Origin: Agroathelia rolfsii
Taxonomy: Eukaryota > Basidiomycota > Agaricomycetes > Amylocorticiales > Amylocorticiaceae
Direction: 5' to 3'
Assembly: GCA_018343915.1 (NCBI GenBank)
Contig: JABRWF010000006.1
Location: forward strand, 2,976,001 to 3,040,000
Length of the DNA stretch: 64,000 bases
Numbering within the stretch: the stretch's first letter is position 1; each line of letters starts with the position of its first letter. The position numbers were made by a program, and so were the translations under genes. Under the pieces are notes generated by a model. The model worked only from the letters and a program-made list of their open reading frames with translations, made no database searches and was not told where the DNA came from. Positions 34,800 to 46,687 of the stretch are shown one piece after another.

Positions 34800-36680
34800 T
34801 AGCTCACAAGTTACCTGTTATGAAGCAAATACTTACTTGTAAAGAAAAGTGCAGGCTTTGAGTTGTTCCTAAGATAAGGCAAGGTTTCCTAGGATAGGAA
34901 GCAATTAGTAACTTTGCTATACTGAAGATAAGACTATAGCCAGTGTCCCTTTGAGACTACCTACTTGTTTTCCCTTTAGGAAAGGCTTGTTGTCTTGTAG
35001 TAGACTTAGTAAGTCTATTGGTGAAGTTAGTACTCTAGGAGCTAGTCTTGTAGACTATTTAACTCACTATTTTCGAGTGAAATAACTTTTCATTTCCAGC
35101 CAAATTTGCTGGTGCTTATATAATACAAAATATTCTAATTTCTATAAGATTAGTAAGCCAATCCTGTGCTTATCTAATCCGTTTAGTAAGAAGGATTGCT
35201 TACAAATCAGCTTATAAATCAGCTTATAAATCAGCTTAGTAATATTCCTATTTGCTGAATAATATGCTTGGTAAGCAATCTGTGTGCTTAGTAAGTAATT
35301 TGTATAGTGTCATGGGTACACCCAGACTCTCCTGATTTTTCTCCATTTTTTTCATATTTTTCTTATATTTTTACAATTTTTCTCTGATTTTCTACGTATT
35401 ATTTGTTTTTCATGAACATTCTGAAGGATAGTTAGTCACATGATACTTGGTCACATGACCGGCCATCATAGTACCCTTGTACCGGTGCCGTTTAGTAAGC
35501 AGAGTCTAGACCCAAGTATTTATAGACTTAGGATCAGTCAGCATGGCACAACAAGCACGCCATCATGCTCAGTTATCCGTATTGTACAATTTATAATTAC
35601 TCCTTAGTTTCTCCAAAGGCTGCATACGGATCATTGCACAGCCCTCACACACATATATAAGGACCCTGTAATACTCCCTGAAGGCCTTAGCTTCGACTTT
35701 CTGCCTTCAGGTGAGTAAGAACCCATGTAAATACGTACGCTTACTAATAATTCTGCCTTCAAGCTCATTGTCCTAGCCCTTACACCCCTTGCCCTCTTAG
35801 CGTGTTTAGTCAGCACCTAAGTTGTATAAGGACTAAGCCAAAGCCTTACGCCCACGCCTTCCCTATAAGCCCCTCTTCTGCTAAAGTCCCTAATAAATAC
35901 GGGCACGTGTGAACTTAAGGGTAATACCCTTTTAAGCCAAAGCCTCTAGACATCTTAGGAGTCTAGTGTTTCAGCCTTTACTAAGCATCTCCTACGCGTC
36001 ATTAGCAAACAGTAGGCCTCTGTGGAAAGTCTTGTAGACTTAGAGTACACGAGCGCGACTTATTAGCAGTACAGCGTGGTAGTGTGGTGTATTGGCTCAA
36101 GCCACTTCTATTGTTGAGGTAGTCAAGAGCGCAAGCCTTGACATATAGTATTAGTAAGTGAAAATGTCTATTGATCTCAATATCCTATTATTAGATCTGT
36201 ATTAGTAATATTTTATAAATATTACTAATATTATGAATTTGCTTAGTAAATATTTTGGTGATTTATAAGCAAGGATCTAGGGCGTGAAAAATCAATTAGT
36301 AATATTCACAATGATTATTTAGAAATGAATATTTAAATGGAATTGTTTAATATTTATGAAAAAGATATTCATAAATGATAAAGTCAAGTGACCTCAGATA
36401 TGATAATCTTATCTCTGATAAGATTAGATATAATGAAATATTGAAAATATTAAATAAAAGAATATATGCATATTATTTCAATGAATATATGCATGTAAAG
36501 AATTGTTAATATCTCAACAATGAACGGTTGTAAAATCATGAAATAAATAATCATGTATGATATGATGTTAGATGATTATTTGAAGTATTCATTGGAATTA
36601 TTGGAAAGATATGAAGCTTGTAAATATTCAATCTTTCAACACTATATACCACCGTTTTGTTAATATAGTTTAACATGTTA
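34800..36680. repeat. AT-rich insertion inside receptor copy ii
   Basis: Strongly AT-rich DNA with many TTAGTAAGC-like words and a 12-bp palindrome (36,201-36,229, ATTAGTAATATT arms). It replaces the exon for the first half of the C2 domain. It contains the solo LTR at 35,308-36,143 and no coding frame. Confidence 0.55.
35308..36143. mobile_element. Solo LTR of a retrotransposon
   Basis: 836 bp starting TGTCATGGGTACACCC and ending GCAAGCCTTGACA, so the termini are TGTCA/TGACA. It is flanked on both sides by the same 5 bp, TATAG (35,303-35,307 and 36,144-36,148), a target-site duplication of the size made by Ty3/gypsy and Ty1/copia integrases. No gag or pol frame lies inside, so it is a solo LTR left by LTR-LTR recombination. 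Confidence 0.85.
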
Positions 36681-39600
36681 TGTAAGTCATTACAATAAAG
36701 TCCAGAACGTCGAAAACCTCATGATGAGGGTGATGGCGCAAAAAAATCCTGGAGAAGGTAAATTAGTATGCGAGTTGCATTCACCAATTGTGTTCGCTCT
36801 CGATGCCAAAAATATCCAAGTTAGATCTCTAGATTCATCCCCAAGTTCATTTAGCCAACAAATTACTGAGACTACCTTATAGGTTTTCTGGAACAGTCTC
36901 TTGTCAATAAAGAGAAAAAGGATTATGGCACTATTGCCCTCACTATCGAACAATTTGAGATTTTCAATGAACCGGAGTTACATATTTCTTGGGCCGAAGG
37001 AAAGGCGCGCCAGCCAGATAAAACGACCGTAAAACCACATACCGGAATAGGGCAGATGTACAGTGCAAGTACAAGAGAAGCTTATAAGGAAATTGCTTGC
37101 ATATATAAGTCCTAGAAGCCCTTGTTGGATAAGATTGAAATAGTTGTTAAGATAGCAAGTACAATCGCAGAGGTTCTGTCTTCTCTGTTTCACAATAAAT
37201 TCGTCGCTCACCGTGATTCCGAAAGCAGCTTCATCCGTATGGCCAGATGGTGTGGTCTATCATTTCACCCGCTCTCCAGGTTTGCACCGAAGTCCGCATT
37301 ACCTAATATCTTTCAATGACAAGTTTTAGATGATCTTGACGCAGGTTAAGAGAGATCAAGAGATTTCAAACCTCATCGACGCCATGGACAGCATCTACGA
37401 CTTAGTTGTCCTCACAGGCCCGTTACAAGCTCAGGATATATCTGAGTCGCGACGCGAGATCATAAAACTTATGCTTCAACAGACATATGACTGTGCATGG
37501 TTTATCACCGATTACACATCTCGTAGCTTTGGTGAGCACAATAAGCAGAAATAAATCCGCTTCTTTTGCTAATGGCCAAAAAGTTGGACGTACTGTTAAG
37601 GCGGCTACAAGTGTTCATGACACAATTGTAAAGAAATACGTCGGATCTTTCGGTAAACTAAAGGTAAAATACCAGGACAGCGCTTTTGCGGACGTAGAGA
37701 TCATCGTTCATCGGACATTTGCTGTTGTACAGCAAATCCGTAAGTAACTGATTTGACTATCATATTTCATAGGTCTAAGATGCTGTAGTTGATTATCAAA
37801 TACTCAACGATATAGCTTTTGCAAAAGGGCAAGAAATCGCGGAGGAATGCTTACCAGGAACACGGGAGGGCGTATTAGAGGATATCATCAAGTGGATCCA
37901 TCGACCTTACACAATTTACGAAGATGAGAAGCTCATATACTGGCTACACGGTGTTGCTGGCTGCGGCAAGTCAGCCATTGCGTCTACTATCGCTCAAAGG
38001 TTTAAGAATCTGGGTCGCTGCATTCAATTCTTCTTTGACGCTTCAAGGCAAGCGGAGTTTGGACCAGGAAAGATGTTTAGTACACTTTCTCTGAATCTTG
38101 CGGACATGGATGAAAAGTGGAGGGAATCTCTCACAAAGATTGCAGGTAAATCACGCGAGTTACGAACAACGACAAACGTCAAACAACAATTCGAGAACTT
38201 CATTCTGAAGCCTGCAGCGGAGTTCAACCCGATGGGTCCAATTGTGGTAGTCATTGATGCGCTTGATGAGAGTGGCTCAAGAGAAGAGCGAGCACAGCTG
38301 CTTCAGGTGCTAGGAAGACTTGACAGGCTTAAGAAACATGGACGATTCCGATTTCTCATCACATCTCGCCCTGAAGACGATATACAGAGGTCTTTTAACT
38401 CCAAGCCTTGGATCCTGTCTAGAAGCCTTACTGATGTCGACGAAGCGTCAACCGACAACGACATAAGGCGCTGCGTTGAGTTTGAGCTATCTAATGAGTA
38501 GGTACTTGCACAAAGATGGCCCGATGGGTCATGGGTAGATTTCAATGTATTACAAGCGGAGCACTTGTTTCAGTGGGCGTTTGTGGCATGTAACTTCGTG
38601 AAAGGGACAGGAGAGGCTGGAGTGGATCCAGCACGACGCTATGCTTACCTCTGTGAGAATCAAACCGATGCCCGACTGGACAAACTCGGTCGACTCTATA
38701 TAGCTGTCCTCCAGAATTTATACGGAGCGACTCGGAGCGAAAACGATCAAATAAAGCTTTTCAGAACGATGATCGGCAGGGTCCTATCAGCACAAGAACC
38801 GCTGACATTACGAGCGCCAATCGAGCTACGATCTTCAGAAGATGATGAATATGATATCAAATCGATCTTAGGCTCTCTTGGCTCGTTGCTGAAGGGCATC
38901 AATAGCACGAATGAACCCGTCCAACCTCTCCACGGATCGTTTGTAAATTTTATACTAGAGCCTGACAGAAGCCTCGGTTTTCATGTTCGAGCAGGGTCTG
39001 AAGACGAGGTGTTTGCTACATCGTCTTTGCGTGTCATGCAGAGGCTGTTAAAGTTCAATGTCGTCTAGAATCATCATATGTGCGAAATCGCGATATTATA
39101 GATTTGCTGGCTCGTGTAAAGGCAAACATTCCAGAACACTTGTCATCCGCATGCCGACACTTCGCTGACCATCTGGAAAACTTGGGATACAACTTGCACG
39201 TACAACTGCTGATTGAAGACTTCTTGTGCACGAAATTTCTTTTCTGGCTAGAGGTGTTAAGCCTCTTTGGAGACACATATCCAGCACAAGTACAAATGCT
39301 GGCATTACAAGCGTGGATTATGGTACGTGAGAGCTATATGGTCACACAACAAGGCACTAAGAAAATGTATAGAAACATGGGGATAACGATGAGCTTAGAA
39401 CATTTGCCAACGATGCTGAAAAAATTGTACGGACATTTAGTGGTATGATGGCAACATGGACACCACATATCTACTTATCGTCGTTGGCATTCATTCCGTC
39501 AGGCTCTCCGCTATATAAAAGGTATCTAGCGCAGTACCCAGGTGGCGTCAAGGTTGCTGCAGATGTTGGTTTGCCAATGAGCTGGACGTCGGTGCTACTG

Positions 39601-42109
39601 GAAATCAAGGCACCAAGTGAAGTCACATCAACTCAGTGCTCGCCTGATGGCAAGTACATTGTCTCTAGCTGTGGTAATAGATCTATCCGAGTTTGGGACG
39701 CACATACAGGACAGCTAGTCACTGGTCCACTTGAAGGTCACACAGATCGTGTCAACTCAGTAGGATTTTCACCTGATGGAAAGTACATTGTTTTGGGTTC
39801 TTCTGATAAAACTATCCGAGTATGGGCTGTACGCACAGGTCACCTTGTTGCCGGTCCGTTTCAAGGCCACACAGACTGGATTCTCTCGGTGCAATTCTCA
39901 CCTGACAGCAAGTGTATCGTCTCTGGCTCTGATGACAAAACCGTTCGATTGTGGGACGTGCGCACGGGAGAGCTCATCACTAGTCCGTTTTATGGCCACA
40001 CCGACTGGATCCGCTCAGTGAGATTCTTGCCTGATGGGAAGTACATTGTCTCTAGCTCTGATGATCGAACTATTCGCATTTGGGATGCATGTACGGGTCA
40101 TCTTGTCGCCTATCAGTTTCACTACCATAATGGTGGAATCAACTCGGTAGAATTCTCTCCAGATGGAAGATACATTGTCTCCGGCTCTGAAGATGGCAGT
40201 ATTTCATTGTGGGAGCTGTATACAGAGCAGCCAATCTCTCGGCAGTTTAAAGGTCACACTGGTGCGGTAAATTCGGCGATGTTTTCTCCGAATGGTAAAT
40301 ACGTGTTGTAGGGCTCCGATGATAGGTCCATTCGAGTACATGACCCTCGCACTGGACATCTCGTCGCTGGTCCTTTTCAGGATCACCGATCGTGTCAATT
40401 CTGTAGGGTTTTCCCCTGATGGAAGATTTATTGTCTCTGGCTCTAACGACAGGGCTATTCGAGTATGGGACGCGTGCGTAGGATGGTCCATTGCTGATCC
40501 ATTCGAAGGTCACATTAGTGACGTCAACTCCGTAGCCTACTCGCCCGATGGAAAGTTCATCGTTTCTAGCTCCGATGACAGAACCGTTGGAGTATGGGAC
40601 TCCCGCTCAAGACAGCTCGTTGCCGGTCTAATTCAAGGTCACACTGACTCGATTCGCTCGGTGGGCTTCTCACCTGATGGACATTACGTTGTCTCCGACT
40701 CTGATGACAAAACCATTCGCGTATGGGACACACGCACAGGACAGCTCGTCGCTGGTCCGTTTCATGGCCACACCGACTGGATCCGCTCAGTATGCTTCTC
40801 GCTTGATGGGAGATATATTGTCTCCGGTTCTGATGACTGGACTATATGAGTTTGGGATGTGTTCACAGGGGAGCCTGTCGCCGATTCATTTCGATGCCAC
40901 ACTGGTGGCGTCAACTCAGTGGCATTCTCTCCAGATGGGGGATGCATCGCCTCTGGCTCTGAGGACAGCACTGTTTTAGTATGGGAAATCCACGTAGGGC
41001 AGCTTATCGCTCGTCCATTTAAAGGTCATACTGGCGCGGTCAATTCCGTGGGATTTTCGCCGAATAGTGAATATATTTTGTCGGGTTCCGACGATACCAC
41101 CATTAGAGTATGGCACAGTCGCAATGGATATCTCGTCGCCGGTCCGTTTGAAGGTCACACTAGTAAGGTGAACTCGGTAGGGTTCTCACCTAATGGCAAG
41201 CATATTGTCTCTGGCTCCTCTGACAGAACTATCCGAGTATGGGACGTACACTCTGGACAGCTCATTGCCGGTCCGCTTCAAGGCCATACTGATTGGGTCT
41301 CCTCGGTGGGATTCTCACCAGATAGCGGATACATTGTCTCTGGATCTGGCGATAGGACTATCTGAGTGTGGGCCGTACAAGCACAGCAGCAGGCCATCAC
41401 TAGCGGTGAATACAATACTCGGTCTAGTTTGCTCGACCCAGCTGGTATGTCCGTTTCTTCCTTTCTTAACGACTGTAAGATAACCACCATGATTTTAGCA
41501 CAATATAGCGACTCTTGCTATCTCGACGACGATGGATGGATGTGCACTCCATTAGGACAGCTCCTTTTCTGGGTTCCGCCTATTTATCGCTCAAATATCT
41601 GGAAACCCAGCAACACTATCGTCATTGGTAGAAACCTACTAAAGCTCGACCTAAGTCAATTCGTGCATGGTCACAGATGGCATGAATGCTACGTCCCACA
41701 AGAAGGCGCTTAATACACCTTTTTACTCTTTGATATGGTGGTTGTCATTGGTATCGCAAGTCCGTGGTTTTATTCAGCGAATAAGGATGAAATATATGCG
41801 CTAAATATGCAAGGAAATGGCCTCTTTATTTACAAAAATGGTCCTAGCTATGTAAACGCCTCTAAATAATATCGAATGAAACGCGTGTAATAGTATTGTA
41901 TACTTATGGATGTCAAAATTTTTCATAGACCATGCACCATTATGTGGTAGCTACACTTAGCCACCCACGTCCTCGACGCAATATTTTACTTACCAGCACG
42001 GATGGTAAAAATATTTTTGGCTTCTGTACAAAGCCGTGCCTTTATACAGAAAGCCTAGTTGTTTTTTTCTGGCCAGCGTGAAACCCAAAGGAAGATAATA
42101 ATGCGTCGA

Positions 42110-42190
42110 AGGATGTAGACGTGCGTGGCTGAGTGTAGTCATTACGTAATCTACGGAAATTTTTGAGATCTCTGAGTATGTCACCGAAAT
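42110..42190 (+). repeat. Fragment of the NTPase/gar2 promoter region
   Basis: About 60 bp (GTGGCTGAG ... TAATCTACGGAAATTTTTGAGA) matches 25,690-25,750 in the same orientation with roughly 80% identity, marking a duplicated promoter scrap. Confidence 0.55.
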
Positions 42191-42204
42191 ATCTAGAGAC
42201 TCAG

Positions 42205-42330
42205 TAACCTTTGTATCATCGGTGGAGACTCATTGAAGCTGGATCTGAGCCAGTTTATGTATGGAGCGGAATGGCAGAACTTGGACTTGAAGTGCGATGT
42301 AGAGCAAGCAAATGCGTGGTCATGGTATCG
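42205..42330 (+). pseudogene. 3'-terminal scrap of another NACHT-WD40 receptor
   Basis: Translates to IIGGDSLKLDLSQFMYGAEW, matching the conserved receptor C-terminus (IIGKDPLKLDLDQFKHGKEW in copy iii). It lies after the complete copy ii end, so it derives from an additional, otherwise lost receptor. Confidence 0.65.
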
Positions 42331-42849
42331 TTTTGTCTGCAACAATGGTTGCTACTAATTTTACTCATTGTCGCAAGAACATGAGAACCTAAAGTAATAG
42401 ATAAGACACTACTCCCTTTATGAAAATGCCCAATGAACGACCAGTTTAATTACAACTTCGGTATGTGCGGATTTGGATCGAGTACTGATTTTGATTCAGA
42501 TACTTGAATGTTTGCTAATTAGGTTTCTAGTGCAGCCTTATTGACATTTTCCCGTTCTAAACAATGATCGCCATTGCTGTCAGTTGTAGGTATACACCAA
42601 GCAAGGTTTGATGTTCACATCAATACATATTTAGATCAAGGTGGCAAGAAGTGGAAGATATATACATCCGAAATTGAAATGAAGGAAGAGGTAAGGATAA
42701 GATATATACCAGCATTAATGAAAGAATGAATGCCCAATATTACAACCAATAATTGCCAAATAGCCCAAACCTGGGTATGTCAGCGCACAAGAAAAAAAAT
42801 ACGTAGAGGTTAAACACTAATTTCTGTTGCGCGAATATATTTTTGGGCC

Positions 42850-44640
42850 GTGTAGCGGTGTGAAGTGAGGAGAATTAATCAACCAATCATCACTCCTATC
42901 GCGTTTTCCGAGCTGAGTTTTGCGAAGACAGCAACACGCCAATCCTCTCGAGCCGATAGAGTAGGACGAATGGCTTCTCGCCCTCGCGTTCCTTCTCCTC
43001 GGCAATCATGTTTAGTAGTTCCATCTTCTGGACCGAACCTATGGTAGGGTCGACTTTGGGACCGTTTGGGCTCGTGGTGCCAGGGTAATTTGAGGATGAT
43101 GCTGACAACGAGGACTAACCGCTGGCGGGAGAGGGGCGCGGTCATGATGCCCTTGTAGTACGGGAATCCAGCAACATTGCCGTAGCCTATCTGGCTCGAA
43201 ATTACAGAAGCTGAAGAATCATCGGGCAAGAATCAGTTATCCCTCCTTTTCTTACATAAAATCATGAGCTCGAGCACTCAAAATCCGAAATATAAAGCAC
43301 AGATAACACCTGCCCAGTACCATCCTTCGTCTGCAGGTGATACACACTCCCCAATAAGTCCACACGCCCTTCAAGTGCCGTCACACAGTTCGAATTTTGC
43401 TCACGCAGCCGCATGCGCGAGGACGTGTCGCCTCCGCACAACCACGTAGCTGACACTACGAACGGCATAGTAAGATCATTCAGTGAGCTATTATTTGATG
43501 ATTCGTGCCGGACCAGCCCACGCACGGAGACTTCGTGTGGATTAGTTGTACCTGGAACGTAGTGCGCCAGCACAACCTTGAGCAGATCACACGCGCGCTA
43601 GAACGTGCCGAGTTTTGATGATCATCATCAGAGTAGTGAAGAGGAGCGCGAGGAGAGAGGCCTCGGCCGGCGGCATCAGCGGATAGGATATGCTCGATGG
43701 CGTTTGGTCCGAGTCCCTCCATACCTAATGCACCGGAGATGTTGTGCGCGAGATGGAGACGGAGAGAATCCTAAGGATCCCATCTCATAGATAGTTGGAG
43801 GTGGATACATGAGAAGAGCTAACGAGTAGTGCCACTGGGAGACATGATGGGAGGGGAGAACTATATTTTATGAAGATCTAGAGGTCGTTGTTTGTGAGTA
43901 AATAGTATATGTAGGAGTAGCGAGCTGCTGTTGGAGTGGGGAAACCTAGTAGAAGATCATACTAGGGCATTCGGAGTAATAGTGGTAACAGACGGTCTGG
44001 TAGACCGTGACGATTATCAGCTTTATTATAATCGAAGCATGGGAGATTGCTCACCCGTTAAAGCAGCTGTTTCGCCCACGATCATATTAGCATCACTCGG
44101 CTGGCAAAGTTAGACGACTCGGTCGTCATCTGCGTTGTGCATCCGAGTTCGACCAGCAGCAGCTAATTTGCTACAATTTCAGCGCCTCGTTGGACATATT
44201 TATGCCTTGTGTTTCATCATATCTCGATATTATCGAGAGCAAGGATAGAATGCATCGCAACTCTCGGAACGCGTTCATGTTACAACCAAGAAAGCTTCAA
44301 GCTTAAAGAGTAATGGCTAGAGGTGTGGCTAGAATGAGAAGAGAAAAGAGGCAAATTCCTCGGCGAAGTGTCGATTGATACTCGGCACTTGACTCGCGCA
44401 TTTCCTAGACGAATGCCCTGCAGCACCTGTATCATCGAACGAATTGAGACGGTCACGAGATTGAAAGCAGATGAAGAGGTCCTTGATGACTCTGTACATG
44501 CTTATGCGGTGTATGCGGGCAAGACAGAGATTGCGACGGGAAGGTCTAGCAGCTAATCAGACTCTCAGACGATATAATATTATGCATGCCGATGGTATCT
44601 ACTAATCGTAATGGAAAGTGAGACGAGTTGTGTATCCCAT
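42850..44640 (-). pseudogene. ric8 relic 2
   Basis: The most complete ric8 relic. SASVISSQIGYGNVAGF (about 43,165-43,215) matches the C-terminal region, and AHYVPGTTNP with SSNNSSLNDL (43,480-43,570) matches the middle. 43,930-44,080 matches the 59.7-59.9 kb segment, and 44,440-44,530 matches the first exon. Multiple frameshifts and internal deletions. Confidence 0.75.
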
Positions 44641-45590
44641 TCACTGGTACGGCACCGGCCTGTACCGCGCCGGTGACGGACAGCTCGTCTCGTGTCTGTT
44701 CCACAATGCCACATTTATCACATTCAAAGAAGAGATCCGTCAGACCGATACGTATGACCGTGAGGTCTGATGCAAGAGACGAGCACACGCTTTGCTTGCA
44801 AGGATCTGTAACCGTTATCTCAGTGCCCAAGATTTTCATGATCAGCATGGTCGTAGTAGTAGACTGTGCAAGATATGCCAGCAAGACGGCCTTACTCATC
44901 ACCACTGCTCATCTCGATCCTCTCACAGGTCTCGCTCTCTAGTTATAGTGCGTGGCAGGAGAAATTAAGAGAGGATAGAAGGAAATGGTGCTTACCGTCA
45001 AAATGCCTCATGAATTTTCCCACTTTCTTTCCGAGTCACTGTAAAGGGCTCACCCAATACCTGCCTACGATCACTCAACACACTCCGCAGTTTCGCCGCC
45101 GAAAACCCACCTCTTGCATGAAATATTGCATAGTACGGTATACCAACTGACGCCCGCTGTGCAGCCAAGTTCACACCTCCCATGAAGAGACGCATATGAA
45201 ATGTCCGCCTGGTAATCAGGCACAGCGCCATTAATAACACTTCCGCGTCTATTGTGCCGGTGCTTGGCCCATTGCCGGGCTGGATCGACGTGTCCTGTAT
45301 CTCTTCGATTAGGCCATAATTTGCATAGAGTATAGATAAAGTAGGTTGAGCTGGTAGAGTGCGATGAAGACAGATCACTACTCTGAAGGTAGTTTTCAAC
45401 TTGGCGAGAATGAGCAGCAGATAGTGAGGCGACCTGAACACCAGCATCGAGAGTCTCGTAAGGGGATAACTGATGTCGATCGATAGTAGTAACACCACAG
45501 AAGGTGACATTTGACCGACAATGAGAATGGATAGCAGGTGGTCGATGGCACTTAGTTTGAGCTACTTGGTGCGGAAACCAGCGTGTGAGC
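44641..45590 (-). other. Unrecognised possible coding stretch
   Basis: Two minus-strand open stretches, 44,641-44,905 and 44,998-45,510, look more protein-like than most shadows (for example FMGGVNLAAQRASVGIPYYAIFH is read in the second) and could be exons of one gene or relic. No family is recognised, no start is secure and the exon join does not resolve cleanly. Confidence 0.25.
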
Positions 45591-45599
45591 CCGAGCAAA

Positions 45600-46327
45600 T
45601 AGATGGAGATGTGCAATGGATCTAGAAGATCGCTGACAACAATGGGTGCATGAATATTTACTAACTGCAGCGAGGTCGCGTTGGCACAAATTCCACATGG
45701 TGCCACGTCATAGGCCGTTCTTGCACAGGTGTAGCTGCATCTACCTCATGTCCTTCACCGTTGAGAAGGCGATTGCATTCAACGACACTAAGGAGAACAA
45801 TAGGCGCACGGTCGGCATCGATACGTCTAAGTCTGCTTGGGGTAAAAACATTGTACATGACCGCGACACACATACGTTTGGGAGCAATTGCAAGAACACA
45901 CCCTCATCCGTGTTTTGTTGGCCCTAGGCTAACCCCAACTGGCGTCCAGCGAAGGACCTGATGTAGAGAATCTTTGGCGAGTATCTCGAGTTGGAAGGCG
46001 TGAATACATCGATGGATAGAACAGCGGTTAGCCTCAAGTCCCCAGTTGTGAGCGTTGAGGGTAAGAAGATCGATGGGCGCCAGTCTCAAAGTGACTTGGA
46101 CTGCTTGGAGTATTCGCAACCTAAGAATGGCGGTGGCCGCGTAAATGTTGCCTCATAGGATATTCATTATGAGCCAGGTAAGTCTGTTCTCACTCCACTT
46201 AGGTATCGTGATAGAGGATGGCTTTGGCGGTTTTGGTGGGGTGACGGAGGGAGTGACCGAGATGGTCATGGGGAAGCCTGAGCGCTTCAAGCTTCAAGTC
46301 GTTGCGGGAAAGACAGTTTGGGAATAA
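45600..46327 (+). pseudogene. gar2/nucleolin-like relic
   Basis: Collinear DNA similarity to gar2 from RRM1 to the stop. 45,660-45,830 matches the second half of RRM1, KNTPSSVF corresponds to KSAPSSVLF at RRM2, and KKIDGRQ ... EYSQPKNGGGR matches KEIEGRQ ... DYSQPRDNNGGGR. A glycine-rich end closes with a degenerate VVAGKTVWE where gar2 has VASEGRKTTFD. The intron position before the RGG exon is kept, so this is a DNA duplicate, not a processed copy. Stops and frameshifts abound. Confidence 0.75.
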
Positions 46328-46585
46328 ACATCACAACATGTTGTCTCCGCGCCGAGATATTCGGCTTGCCTTCAAAACTCAACGTTCAACCCTGAGCGCT
46401 GTTACTTGACTGCTGTCCACTACCACATTTGCGGGCAATAAAATCAAACTATGTTTCACACCACATTGCTAGAGAACCAAATAAAAAATTCTATTAATGT
46501 CTGATTCACGTTCCCGACACTGAAAAATCGATACGTGCTACCGTGGTCATGGGCCCAAGTGTCTGTTTTATGAAGTCTTAAGGCA

Positions 46586-46602
46586 CCTATCAGCTTACAC
46601 AA
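46586..46602 (+). promoter_or_regulatory. Conserved receptor promoter element, copy 3
   Basis: CCTATCAGCTTACACAA, 85 nt upstream of the ATG of the intact receptor and identical to the elements at 1180 (minus) and 34,640. Confidence 0.6.
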
Positions 46603-46687
46603 TACTGGAAAGCCACCGCATGCCAGTGGCGGCCTGTCTCGTCCCTTGTCTACTCATCCCTCGTTTTTCTCTACTAGTACAACAAGC

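Larger units (their letters stand above)
34727..41713 (+). pseudogene. C2-helical-NACHT-WD40 receptor pseudogene, copy ii
   Basis: The relic of exon 1 (ATG at 34727) is followed by about 1.9 kb of AT-rich DNA containing a solo LTR; the first half of the C2 domain is not found. Homology resumes at 36,690 (GKLVCELHSP), through the helical domain (36,900-37,170), the NACHT ATPase (GVAGCGKSAIAS near 37,950-37,985; Walker B IVVVIDALDESG near 38,240) and 14 WD40 repeats (39,600-41,390). The C-terminal signature DDDGWMCTPLGQLLFWVPP then runs to the stop at 41,713. In-frame stops lie at 37,113 (Trp to TAG), 38,499 (Gln to TAG), 40,309, 40,847 and 41,363 (the last two Arg CGA to TGA). Frameshifts occur near 39,060 and 40,385. 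Not translatable as one protein. Confidence 0.88.

Noticed and set aside
35308..36143. Full retrotransposon
   Set aside because: Only one LTR-length element with a target duplication; no internal coding region.
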